From contig NZ_WJIE01000001.1 in NCBI RefSeq assembly GCF_009649845.1, positions 1 through 64,000 of the forward strand: DNA of 64,000 nt. Reading direction: 5' to 3'. This stretch comes from Polyangium spumosum. GTDB lineage: Bacteria > Myxococcota_A > Polyangia > Polyangiales > Polyangiaceae. This document shows, in pieces, positions 6,951-15,047 of the stretch (its first letter is position 1; every line of letters starts with the position of its first letter). Position numbers and translations under genes: made by a program. The notes beneath the pieces are model-generated. The model did no database searches and was not told the DNA's origin. It saw only the letters and a list, made by a program, of their open reading frames with translations.

Positions 6951-8668
6951 CCATGCGATTGCTCAACATGCGGATCGCGCTGTACGCCCGGCGCTCGACC
7001 GACGAACACCAGATGGCCTCCGTCGAGGTCCAATTGCAGGAGGCGCAGCGTTACGTCCTCGCGAACGGGGGGACCGTCGCGCCCGATCACGTCTTCATCG
7101 ACGACGCCGTGAGCCGCGCCGAGTTCAAGAAGCGGCCCGGCCTGATTTCGCTCTTGAACGCCGCGAACGCGGGCCAGTTCGACGCCGTCATCGTCCGGGA
7201 TGATTCCCGCCTCGGCGGGGATACCTTCCGGTCCGGCCTCGTGATCCAGGACCTTTTGGAGACGGGAACGCGCCTCTTCTACTACTACAAGAACGAGGAG
7301 GTCACCCTCGACGGCGCCGTCGACAAGTTCATGATCGCGGCCCGGAGCTTCGCCGCGGAGCTCGAACGCGAGAAGACATCCCAGCGCACCCACGAGCACC
7401 TTTTGACGAAGGCCCGGCGCGGGCTCGTCGTCGGGGGGCGCGTGTACGGCTACGACAACGCCGAGGTCCTCGATGGCGAGCAGCGCGTCCGCGTCGAGTA
7501 CAAAATCAACGAGGAGCAGGCGCAGATTATCCGCGAGCTTTTCAAGCGGTACGCGGACGGCGAGGGCCTACGCTCTATCGTCAAGGACTTGAACGCGCGC
7601 CGAGTTCCGCCGCCGCGCGCTGGCAAGCGAGGGACGGGATCGTGGGCGACCTCGGCCGTCTGGTCGATGCTCCGCCGCGAGCGCTACCGCGGGATCCTCG
7701 TCTGGAACACGAGGGAGAAGACCTACAAGGGCGGGACGAAGGTCCGGATCGCGCGGGATCCTTCCGAGTGGATCCGCGCCGAGGCGCCCCAGCTTCGGAT
7801 CGTGGACGACGAGCTTTGGTTTGCCGTCCAGGCCAGGGCGCAGACGCAGGAGCACCGCGAGAGCCGACGCGGCGCCGGGCGACCCGCGCGCCACCTCCTG
7901 TCAGGCCTCGGCCGCTGCGGTCAGTGCGGCGGACCGATGACCGTGACGAACGGCAAACGCAGCTACGAGACCGTGAAGGTCTACGGCTGCGCCTACAGCC
8001 GCGATCGGGGGAAGGCTGTCTGTACCAACACCCTGCGCCGGCCCGTGGACGGCATCAACAACGCCGTGGCCAAGTGGATCTCGGAGACCGTCCTTTCCGA
8101 GGAGCTCCTTCTGGACGTGCTCCAAAACGTCCGGGAGCGGCTCGCCGAGCGGACGACCAAGACGACGACGGATCTGCCCCGGATGGAGAAGGAGGCCACG
8201 CGGCTCCGGACCGAGATCGATCGTCTCATCACGGCCCTGGCGACGATCGACCAGAAGCCCGAGGCCGTGATCCGCGCCATCGCCGAGCGTCAAGAGGAGC
8301 TCTCCGCGCTCGAGGCCCGGCTCCGCGGAGCCAAGGCAGCGCCCGAGGCGATCCACCTCGAGCTCCGGCGGATGGAGGCGGAGGCCCGCACGCGGCTCGA
8401 TGAGCTGAAGGGGATCTTGACCCGCAAGCCCGAGCAGGCCCGCGAGGTGATCAGCATGCTCTTCGAGGGGCCGATCAAGCTCACGCCGATCGAGACCCCA
8501 GAGGGGAAGCGCTTCTGGGTGGAGGGGTCCGCGAACCTGTGGGCCTTGCTCGCGGCTGGATGTCTTAAATCAGCGTCCCCAGGGGGACACGAACGGTACT
8601 GCACTTCAAAAAAGCGGCGAATGCAGGGGTATCAAATGCCCCTCCCGGTCCAAATCCTCTGGAACTGA
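6947..8668 (+). CDS. Large serine integrase of element 1
   Basis: This 573-residue recombinase has a resolvase-type N-terminal domain with catalytic Ser17 in ALYARRS and conserved arginines in VIVRDDSRLGGD. A recombinase domain follows (about 185-300, KRYADGEGLRSIVKDLNAR), then a zinc ribbon (CGQCGGPM near 324 and C...C near 348-359), a coiled coil (about 385-480) and a C-terminal tail. It overlaps the upstream small ORF by GTGA. The last residues after ASP are encoded by DNA to the right of the att core, that is by element 2. In an unoccupied arrangement the frame would run into the tRNA and end AGFEPA, exactly as integrase 2 does. The two integrases are clearly homologous but diverged. Confidence 0.95.
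   Translation: MTMRLLNMRIALYARRSTDEHQMASVEVQLQEAQRYVLANGGTVAPDHVFIDDAVSRAEFKKRPGLISLLNAANAGQFDAVIVRDDSRLGGDTFRSGLVIQDLLETGTRLFYYYKNEEVTLDGAVDKFMIAARSFAAELEREKTSQRTHEHLLTKARRGLVVGGRVYGYDNAEVLDGEQRVRVEYKINEEQAQIIRELFKRYADGEGLRSIVKDLNARRVPPPRAGKRGTGSWATSAVWSMLRRERYRGILVWNTREKTYKGGTKVRIARDPSEWIRAEAPQLRIVDDELWFAVQARAQTQEHRESRRGAGRPARHLLSGLGRCGQCGGPMTVTNGKRSYETVKVYGCAYSRDRGKAVCTNTLRRPVDGINNAVAKWISETVLSEELLLDVLQNVRERLAERTTKTTTDLPRMEKEATRLRTEIDRLITALATIDQKPEAVIRAIAERQEELSALEARLRGAKAAPEAIHLELRRMEAEARTRLDELKGILTRKPEQAREVISMLFEGPIKLTPIETPEGKRFWVEGSANLWALLAAGCLKSASPGGHERYCTSKKRRMQGYQMPLPVQILWN
8573..8604 (+). other. attL of element 2 (junction with element 1)
   Basis: The core GCGTCCCCAG (8573-8582) is identical to 44578-44587 in the same orientation. 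The right arm 8583-8604 (GGGGAC...GGTACTGCAC) is the reverse complement of the arm at 44564-44585 with two mismatches in 22. Joining the two element arms gives a 46-bp palindrome around AG, the expected form of a serine-integrase attP. The left arm (TCTTAAATCA side) belongs to element 1. The site is inside the 3' end of integrase 1. Confidence 0.85.
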
Positions 8669-8821
8669 TCCTCTCGCCATCCTTGGGCCCGCGCTTGCCT
8701 ACCGCTGCGGCGGCGTGACGCGGCGCGCGCCCGGCATCCAACTCGACATGGCCCCGAGGTCTCGGGCGGGAAGGGGGTAACCTCGGCCGCTCGGGGTCGA
8801 TCGTTCCGGCATTGGTGCGAT

Positions 8822-8863
8822 CGGACATTATCATTCCGATCATGATCGGACGGATTATGTCCG
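8822..8863. promoter_or_regulatory. 42-bp near-palindrome upstream of methyltransferase 2
   Basis: The two arms are CGGACATTATCATTCCG (8822-8838) and CGGACGGATTATGTCCG (8847-8863), with a central ATCATGAT that is itself palindromic. The proximal arm is 57 bp from the methyltransferase start and matches the site at 6391-6407. A dimeric regulator operator is the simplest reading. Confidence 0.6.
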
Positions 8864-8919
8864 TTACGTCCACTGGAATCCGTTGAAATCATCGACTTTC
8901 GGCTGATAGGGTCCTCGCC

Positions 8920-9759
8920 ATGGTCGCTCGACCGAAGGCGGCGGATCCCGAGGTGCTCGCGCACGGGCGCGAGGGCTCGCCGGACGAAGTGATCGCAGGC
9001 TCGGCCGGGTGGCACGTGAGCACGGCTGACGCGCTCGACTTCGCCGAAACGCTCCCGGACGCGTGCGCGCATGCCGTGTGGACCGATCCGCCCTACTGCT
9101 CGGGCGGCTACACCGAGACGGCCAAGCGCCAAGCGCGCGGGATGCTCCGGCATCAAACCGTCAAGAGCCTCGGCTGGTTCATCAACGACAACATGGGCTC
9201 GGCGGGGATCGTGTGGCTCCTCCGCTGCGTCGCGGTCCAAGCGTTCCGGATCCTGCTCGAGGGCGGGAGCCTCGGCGTCTTCTGCGATTGGCGGATGGTT
9301 CCGCTCCTCGCGCCGGCCCTCGAATCGAGCGGGCTGCGCTGGCAGGGGATGATCATCTGGGACAAGGGAGCGCCGGCCCTCGGGAGCGGGTTCCGGCGCC
9401 AACACGAGGTCGTCCTTCACTTCGTGAAAGGGACCGGCGTCTTTCACGATGCGAGCACGGGGGACGTTCTGAACGGCTCGCGGCTCCACCATGAGGCGCG
9501 GAATCACCAAACGGCCAAGCCTCCCGAGGTGATCGAGCGGTGCCTCGGGGTGGTCGCTCCGCCCGGGGGACTCGTCGTCGATTTCTTCACGGGGGGCGGC
9601 TCGACGGGCGTTGCCGCGCGGCGGCTCGGGATGCGGTTTCTCGGGAGCGAGATTGATCGGGGGATCGCGGCGAGGGCGCGAGAGGCGATCAAGTCACAGA
9701 GCACGGACGCGCGGCGCGTGCGGAAGGCGCACCAACTCGGCCTTTTCGATGGCGAGTAA
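8920..9759 (+). CDS. Site-specific DNA methyltransferase, element 2
   Basis: This 279-residue protein is nearly identical along its whole length to the element 1 copy, with DPPY at the same place and the DFFTGGGSTG AdoMet motif. Differences are concentrated at the two ends. It is the first gene inside attL and is followed, with an overlap or short gap, by the PrimPol-helicase gene. With the other copy it forms roughly 0.9-kb inverted repeats around the integrase 1 region, long enough for homologous recombination. Confidence 0.9.
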   Translation: MVARPKAADPEVLAHGREGSPDEVIAGSAGWHVSTADALDFAETLPDACAHAVWTDPPYCSGGYTETAKRQARGMLRHQTVKSLGWFINDNMGSAGIVWLLRCVAVQAFRILLEGGSLGVFCDWRMVPLLAPALESSGLRWQGMIIWDKGAPALGSGFRRQHEVVLHFVKGTGVFHDASTGDVLNGSRLHHEARNHQTAKPPEVIERCLGVVAPPGGLVVDFFTGGGSTGVAARRLGMRFLGSEIDRGIAARAREAIKSQSTDARRVRKAHQLGLFDGE

Positions 9760-9784
9760 TCTCGTCGATTTTCGGAGAACGAAC

Positions 9785-12502
9785 ATGGACCTCGACCCGA
9801 AATATCTTCCGGATCCTGACGATCCGCCCTCGCTCGCCGCTTCTCTCTACGTGAGCATGGGATGGCGGCCGATTCCCCTCTGGTCCGTCGATCCAAGGAC
9901 GGGCGCCTGCGAATGCTCGCGCGGCATGCGCTGCGGGGGTAGCGCGGGCAAGCATCCGCGCATGCGCGCGTGGCAGGAGTTGCAGCCGACGCGCGAGGAT
10001 GTCCTCGCCTGGTGGAAGAAGTGGCCCGGTGCTGGGGTGGGGCTGGCGATGGGCGGCGAGGCGCGGCTCGTCGCGCTCGATATCGACGGGCCTGCGGGGC
10101 GGGAGAGCTTGGCCGCGCTCGAGGCAGTCCACGGGCCGCTTCCGCGGACGTTGGCGTCGCGCTCCGGGCGAGTCGACGGGGGCGAGCATCGGCTGTTCGT
10201 CGTTCCGGAACACTTCGACATGAGCGCGATCCGGAACAACGCGGGGAAGATCGCGCCCGGGCTCGACGTGCGCGGGGAAGGCGGGCAGATCGCGACGTGC
10301 CCGACCGTGCATCGCACGGGGAGCGTCTACACGTGGACGGATCGTGTCCCGGTGGCGGAGTTGCCGCGGTGGCTCTTCGAGCGGATGGCATCGACGAGCA
10401 CGCGCGCGGCTGCTCCGGCGCGCGCCGAGGCGACCGCGGCGCCCGAGGCTCCCTCCTTCGGCGAGGATCACGCACGGTATGCGCGGGCGGCGCTGAATCA
10501 GGCGATCGAGGCGGTCGAGCGCGCGCCGAAGGGCTCCCGTAACGACACCCTCAATCGTGAGGCGTACTCGCTCGGCGGGCTGGTCGCGCGGGGGCTGCTC
10601 TCGGCGAGCGAGGTCGAGGACGCGCTCCATGGCGCGATGCTGAACGGTCGATGGGATCCCGAGGCGATCAAGGCGCAGCACCTCCGGACGTTGCGCCGGG
10701 CGCTCGAAGATGGGCGCGCGGCGCCTCGGACGGTTCCGGCGCGGTCGAGCCACGGGCGGGGCGGGAGTTCCTCCGATTCGCTGCACAACGCGAGGTCGCG
10801 CGAGCCGGATCGGGCGGCGGAGTCATTCGGGGAAGACGACGACATCGAGCGGGCGGCGCTCGTGACCGAGGGCAAGCGGACTCCCGCTCGGCCGGATGCG
10901 GGCCGAGCTCCGAGCCCCCCGCCTGCGCCTCGGGCGGGGACCGCTCCGGTCGAGGGCGCGGCGAGCCCTCGGCGAGACGGCGCGGCTCGAGCTCCGCGCG
11001 CGCTGCCTGCGCTCCGCCCGGGGACGGGTGAATGCACCGAGCTTGCCAATGCTGAGGGCCTCGTCGCTCACCACGGCGCGGACCTCCGCTACGTGGAGGA
11101 GCTCGGCGGCTGGCACCATTACGACGGGCGGCGCTGGTCGCGCGATACGCCTGCTGTAGAGCGGGCGGCGAAGGATTACACGCGGCTCCTTTCGCTGGTC
11201 GGGGCGGAACGTCTCGCGGCGGCGCGGAGGGCCCTCGATGCGGTGGAAGGGTCCGCGGACGAACCGGCGATCCAGCGAGCTCGGGCCGCGCTCGATGGCG
11301 CGCAGCGTCGCCAGGCGTGGGCGATGCGCTCCCAGGGGGCGCGCGCCCTCTCGAACATGCTCGCGCTCGCGTCGTCGGAGCCGGGCGTGGTCGAGCGGGC
11401 GTCGGCGTTCGATGCGGATCCGTGGGCGCTCTCGTGCCTGAATGGCGTGGTGGACCTGCGGACGGGGAAGTTGCGGCCGCATCGGCGGGAGGACCTGATC
11501 ACGCGGCTCGCTCCGGTCGTGTACGATCCCGCGGCGCGGTCGGAGCTCTGGGAATCCTTCCTCCACGATGTGACGGGCGGCGATCAGGAGCTCGCCGGGT
11601 TCCTCTGCCGGGCCGTCGGCTACTCGATGTCGGCGGACACGAGCGAGGAAAAGCTCTTCTTCGTGCACGGGCCCGCGGCCTCGGGCAAGTCGACGTTCCT
11701 CGAGGCCGTCAAGGCGGCGCTGGGGGACTACGGGATGACGTCCGATTTCGAGACATTCCTCGTCCGGCCGCAGGTCGGCGCGCCTCGAAATGACATCGCC
11801 AGGCTCGCGGGGTCGCGGTTCGTCGTGTCGATCGAGGTGGACGACGGCAAACGGCTCGCGGAGGCCCTCGTCAAGAGCATCACGGGCGGCGATACGGTTA
11901 CCGCTCGAATGCTCTATCAGGAGTCGTTCGAGTTCAAGCCGAGCTTCAAGTTATGGCTCTCGGCAAACCACGCGCCTCGGGTGAGTGACGATGATCTGGC
12001 CATGTGGCGGCGGATCCTGCGTATTCCGTTTGACCGGGTGATCCCGAAAGAACGGCGCGACAGGCGCGTAAAACGGACGCTCACCGACGTGCGAAAATCG
12101 GGGGCGGCTATCCTCGCTTGGGCGGTGCGTGGTTGCCTCGCCTGGCAAAAGGACGGGCTCGCGGTGCCTGCGTCGGTCGAGGCTGCAACCGAGGCGTACC
12201 GGCAGGAAAACAACCCGTTGCGGGACTTCCTGGACGACGAATGCGTGGTCGCCACGGATCGGGCGCTTTGGCCTGATGTCTGGGTGACGCGCTCCGCCCT
12301 CCGGGAGGCTTACGAGCGCTGGGGAAAGGCGAACGGCGCGCGGCATTTGCTCGGGCCGAAGGCGTTTACGCGTCATCTGCGGGAGCTCGGCTGCAATGAC
12401 AAGGCGAAGCGGTGGGTGGACAATGCTTCGGTGCGAGCTTGGGAGGGGATCCGATTGCGACAGGCGGCGGACGATGCCGTGGAAGGCGTGGGCCATGCGT
12501 AA
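9785..12502 (+). CDS. PrimPol-SF3 helicase replication protein (P4/D5 type)
   Basis: This 905-residue fusion has an N-terminal bifunctional primase-polymerase domain, with the acidic pair in VALDIDG (D99, D101) and a later GGEHRLF histidine near 135. A Ser/Gly/Arg-rich linker (about 315-410) and a D5-N-like region (about 430-600) come next. The C-terminal SF3 helicase has Walker A GPAASGKST at 629-637, an acidic B motif (SIEVDDGK) and the P4-family continuation LWLSANHAPRV...WRRILRIPFD. It primes and unwinds at the element's origin. I chose the ATG at 9785 because a GGAGA lies at good distance; an in-frame ATG at 9749 overlaps the methyltransferase stop and is also possible. It replaces the initiator/loader pair of element 1. 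Confidence 0.9.
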   Translation: MDLDPKYLPDPDDPPSLAASLYVSMGWRPIPLWSVDPRTGACECSRGMRCGGSAGKHPRMRAWQELQPTREDVLAWWKKWPGAGVGLAMGGEARLVALDIDGPAGRESLAALEAVHGPLPRTLASRSGRVDGGEHRLFVVPEHFDMSAIRNNAGKIAPGLDVRGEGGQIATCPTVHRTGSVYTWTDRVPVAELPRWLFERMASTSTRAAAPARAEATAAPEAPSFGEDHARYARAALNQAIEAVERAPKGSRNDTLNREAYSLGGLVARGLLSASEVEDALHGAMLNGRWDPEAIKAQHLRTLRRALEDGRAAPRTVPARSSHGRGGSSSDSLHNARSREPDRAAESFGEDDDIERAALVTEGKRTPARPDAGRAPSPPPAPRAGTAPVEGAASPRRDGAARAPRALPALRPGTGECTELANAEGLVAHHGADLRYVEELGGWHHYDGRRWSRDTPAVERAAKDYTRLLSLVGAERLAAARRALDAVEGSADEPAIQRARAALDGAQRRQAWAMRSQGARALSNMLALASSEPGVVERASAFDADPWALSCLNGVVDLRTGKLRPHRREDLITRLAPVVYDPAARSELWESFLHDVTGGDQELAGFLCRAVGYSMSADTSEEKLFFVHGPAASGKSTFLEAVKAALGDYGMTSDFETFLVRPQVGAPRNDIARLAGSRFVVSIEVDDGKRLAEALVKSITGGDTVTARMLYQESFEFKPSFKLWLSANHAPRVSDDDLAMWRRILRIPFDRVIPKERRDRRVKRTLTDVRKSGAAILAWAVRGCLAWQKDGLAVPASVEAATEAYRQENNPLRDFLDDECVVATDRALWPDVWVTRSALREAYERWGKANGARHLLGPKAFTRHLRELGCNDKAKRWVDNASVRAWEGIRLRQAADDAVEGVGHA

Positions 12503-12556
12503 TCGCGGGACGCGAGGTTATCGGCGGCCGGACGGGGGAGGCGCCCTCGGGCGGTG

Positions 12557-12748
12557 CTGGTCACGACATGGTCAGATGGCGCGCGGCTGGGCAGGATCAC
12601 GTGTCCAGGAATTTCGTTCGAGGATTCGGGCACTTGGGCCCGTTCTGGTCACGTCTGGTCACGTTTTTTGTACTCTCGCGCGGGGGTGTACGCGCGCGCA
12701 GGATCGGGAGTTTTCAAGATCGGTGACCAGACGTGACCAGGTGACCAG
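12557..12748. repeat. Iteron cluster with 18-bp inverted repeats: candidate origin of element 2
   Basis: Six copies of the octamer GTGACCAG occur in the 291-bp gap after the helicase gene. Three read CTGGTCAC (12557, 12645, 12655) and three GTGACCAG (12723, 12733, 12741). CTGGTCACGTCTGGTCAC (12645-12662) and GTGACCAGACGTGACCAG (12723-12740) are perfect inverted repeats 60 bp apart, and neighbouring copies are 10 bp apart, one helical turn. A short T-run follows the left arm. The rest of the gap shows no gene. Confidence 0.7.
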
Positions 12749-12793
12749 GCGGCCGGTGGTGGTGCGTGGCGCGGGCTCGATGGGAGGTGACGC

Positions 12794-13006
12794 GTGAAGG
12801 TCGGCGAGGATGATGGCGACGAGGGGCCCGAGGACGATCTGGATCCGGTGCTCGAGGCGGTCCGGCGCGCGCCGCTCGTTCCGGCGACCGAGGAGGAGCT
12901 CGCGCTGCTCGAGGAAGCGGAGCGGGAGGGGCCGGCGTCGTGGAAGCTGCTGCTTCCCCTGCAAGAGGGGTCTACGCCTCGCTTCGTTCGAGGTCGTCGG
13001 GGGTGA
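12794..13006 (+). CDS. Small antitoxin-like protein, element 2
   Basis: This 70-residue homologue of 3228-3446 shares the MKVGEDDGDEGP start and the core DPVLEAVRRAPLVPATEEEL. The start is GTG, as in the other copy. The 3' end overlaps the convergent DUF4236 gene by 35 bp. It lies at the matching position in both elements, directly after the replication module, which argues for a role in element maintenance or control rather than cargo. Confidence 0.6.
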   Translation: MKVGEDDGDEGPEDDLDPVLEAVRRAPLVPATEEELALLEEAEREGPASWKLLLPLQEGSTPRFVRGRRG

Positions 13007-14126
13007 GGGGCTCGATCCGGTCGAGGCCCGAGTTCTTCTTGTGCTCCATGCGGTGCTCGAAATTGGCCATCGAATCGGAGGGGTCGATCGCTTCGAGCCT
13101 GAGCTGGAAGAAGGTCTCGATGTCGAAGGCGACCGAAAGAATGGGGTAGCGATCCGGGAGGCCCGTTTGGCTGTTCGTCCACGGGTAGGCGACGTGGACC
13201 AGCGTGACGGGGATCCGGAGGATCGCGAAGACCTCCCGAGCGATCCGGAGGGCGGCGCTGCACACGTGGTCCTGATAGATCGACCAATACCGCTGGGTCG
13301 GCATCGTCTTCCGGGAGATCCTACCCGTCGACGTGTAGGAGACGGCCTCAACAGGCAGGACGCTTTGATCGTTCGCGGTGAGCCACGCCTCCACACACCA
13401 CGGGCGGGTGATACACACGTTCAGCGAGGATCCGAGCTGCTGGAAGGCTTGGAAGGGGCCGAGGTGGTCGAGGACCGCCTGGCAGGCTTCCGGGTCGCCG
13501 GAAAGGACGCCTTGCGCGGTGCGCTGAAACCATTTCCAGCGGTCGAGCTCGTTCATGTACGCGGCGTAATGGGCGGCGTACTCCTGCTCGTCCTGGGCGC
13601 GGGCGACGTGGACGGCTTGCTGGAGCTCATCGAGTCGGCGATCGGCTCCGGTGAGCTTCCCGAGGACGCTGGGGCGGTGCGCCTGGAGGGCCTGGAGGGC
13701 GGCGGCCTCGCGGTGGTTCTGCCGGTACGGCTGCGGCGGCGGGGGCGGGGGCGAGGCGGCGATCTGGCGCCAATCCCAGGGGGACCACCCTTCGTGGTGA
13801 AGCGTGGTCAGGGCGCGGAGGTGCTGCTCGTGGAGCTGGACCTCGTCGGGGATCGGCTGGTGGTAGAGGGCGCGGCTCGGGTCGTGCTGGGCCGCGAGCA
13901 TCTGCTGATACTGCGCGCCGGCCGAGGAGCCGACGCGCTGGCCGGCGCCGAGGTTCTGGCTCCAGTGGAGGCCGGTGCCGGGGAGGCCGAAGTGGGCGCG
14001 GGGGCCGGAGGGGCCGGTGCCGACGCGGAAGCCGGGAACGCCCCAGGATGCGCCGATGCCGCGGCTGCTGAGGTTGACGCGGAAGCCTCCGGGGATCTTG
14101 ATGCTCTTGCGGAAGCGGAGGGACAT
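12972..14126 (-). CDS. DUF4236-domain protein
   Basis: This 384-residue protein begins MSLRFRKSIKIPGGFRVNLS and continues with repeated SRGIGASWGVPGFRVGTGP-like Gly-rich strands, the signature of the short DUF4236 domain. It then has a Gln/His-rich region with a polyproline run (about 113-122), a helical middle and a C-terminal domain (about 230-384) with many aromatic residues. The function of DUF4236 is unknown. I chose the internal ATG at 14126 because the domain starts there. Element 1 keeps only the last 60 or so residues of a homologue. It may mark the start of the cargo region. Confidence 0.75.
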   Translation of the reverse strand: MSLRFRKSIKIPGGFRVNLSSRGIGASWGVPGFRVGTGPSGPRAHFGLPGTGLHWSQNLGAGQRVGSSAGAQYQQMLAAQHDPSRALYHQPIPDEVQLHEQHLRALTTLHHEGWSPWDWRQIAASPPPPPPQPYRQNHREAAALQALQAHRPSVLGKLTGADRRLDELQQAVHVARAQDEQEYAAHYAAYMNELDRWKWFQRTAQGVLSGDPEACQAVLDHLGPFQAFQQLGSSLNVCITRPWCVEAWLTANDQSVLPVEAVSYTSTGRISRKTMPTQRYWSIYQDHVCSAALRIAREVFAILRIPVTLVHVAYPWTNSQTGLPDRYPILSVAFDIETFFQLRLEAIDPSDSMANFEHRMEHKKNSGLDRIEPLTPDDLERSEA

Positions 14127-14369
14127 GGCGGACCGTGGGGTGGGTTTGGCATCTCGGGAGTGCCATACCTCGGTTCGCACGTTCGGGGACGGGGTGCAAG
14201 GGGGGCTCGGTCCGACCGATCAGTCAGCTGCGGGAGTTCGGACGAGGGCCTTGGGGTTGAGCGGGATCTAGCGCCGAGGTGATCCTGCGGGCTCCGCTTG
14301 CTTCGGCCGATTGAGAAGGATGTCGTCGCAGGAAAGGTCGAGGAGCGTCCGCTGTGGACAAACTAAGTA
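14127..14369. other. Intergenic, no gene seen
   Basis: This gap lies between the DUF4236 start and the GvpU-like gene end. Base composition changes here from GC-rich to AT-richer, marking the edge of the cargo segment. Confidence 0.5.
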
Positions 14370-14858
14370 TCAACCTTGCATGTCCAAGATGCCGAGACAG
14401 AAGCCCCCGACTTCCGAAAGCCTTCCCCGCCACCACACGCCATTGTTGGACGGGATAGGTTTTCCACCGACGTGAAAAAATCGCGCCTCTTTCAGATGAA
14501 TGTATTGAGGCAGTGGCTTAGGCTCGTTTCCGTCAGCGGGTTTAGTGAAATTTTCACCCAGCCGACTAATCGTACTACGGAGCCTTTCTTTTGTTTCATC
14601 ACTACCGGGCGTTGCAGCAGCGAGCTCCGCGCCGACTCCCGAGAAATACTTATGTCCGCTCACCAGAGTTCCAGATACCAGTAATCCCCCCACCTGAAGG
14701 GTAACACCGAGACTGGCATCTGTGCCGTTGATCATCTTTACAAGACCCTGCAGGAACCAATCGGTTTTCGTCTGCTGCGGAGCCGTGCCGGATGCAGTCG
14801 TGGCGGGTGCCGGTGGGTCAGGGGGTGCGGCAAAAAGTGCAACGATGTTCTCGTCCAT
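14370..14858 (-). CDS. GvpU-like protein, cargo
   Basis: This 162-residue protein matches gas vesicle accessory protein GvpU in pattern. After a disordered Pro/Thr-rich N-terminus come DWFLQGLVKMI, GVTLQVGGLLVSGTLVSGHK with YF following, and near the C-terminus YIHLKEARFFHVGG...WWRGRLSEVGGFCLGIL. No gas-vesicle structural gene (GvpA and so on) is near, so it is not part of a vesicle cluster. The sequence is AT-richer than the phage genes. It is 189 bp downstream of, and codirectional with, the ATPase gene. GvpU has been linked to condensate or cluster behaviour; its role here is unknown. Confidence 0.8.
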   Translation of the reverse strand: MDENIVALFAAPPDPPAPATTASGTAPQQTKTDWFLQGLVKMINGTDASLGVTLQVGGLLVSGTLVSGHKYFSGVGAELAAATPGSDETKERLRSTISRLGENFTKPADGNEPKPLPQYIHLKEARFFHVGGKPIPSNNGVWWRGRLSEVGGFCLGILDMQG

Positions 14859-15047
14859 GCCTGTCTTCCATTCTCACGTTCCGTAGGTCTTCCTACGCCG
14901 GCGGCGCTGCGCTAATCTATTGCGCGCACTTACATGGTTCGGCTACTGCTCTACGCCCATTGCGACACCCTTCACCAATCGCGCGTTGAGTCACCGTGGC
15001 CAGATCGAAATCCTGAACGACACTGCCAGCTAACTCCTTCCACTCAC

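Larger units (their letters stand above)
1..8582 (-). mobile_element. Element 1: right-hand part of a serine-integrase prophage or island
   Basis: This element carries its own large serine integrase ending at the att core 8573-8582, a methyltransferase, a lambda O/P-like replication pair and defence-type cargo. Its main genes run leftward. The module order, read leftward, parallels element 2 read rightward, so structural genes may lie beyond position 1 on the minus strand. Its left attachment site is outside the window. Whether it is an intact prophage, a satellite or a remnant cannot be seen from here. Confidence 0.75.

Noticed and set aside
8590-8668. Last 26 residues of integrase 1 as a native part of that protein
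   Set aside because: The sequence after the att core is element 2's attP arm; it reads in frame only because both integrases share the frame across the core.
8605-8680. Possible tRNA-like or terminator hairpin after attL (AGGGG...CCCCT)
   Set aside because: The stem is only five base pairs with a large loop, there is no U-tract, and no tRNA arms can be drawn.
12503-12736. Small plus-strand ORFs between the helicase and antitoxin-like genes
   Set aside because: No ribosome-binding site or similarity; the stretch is filled with octamer repeats, fitting a control or origin region.
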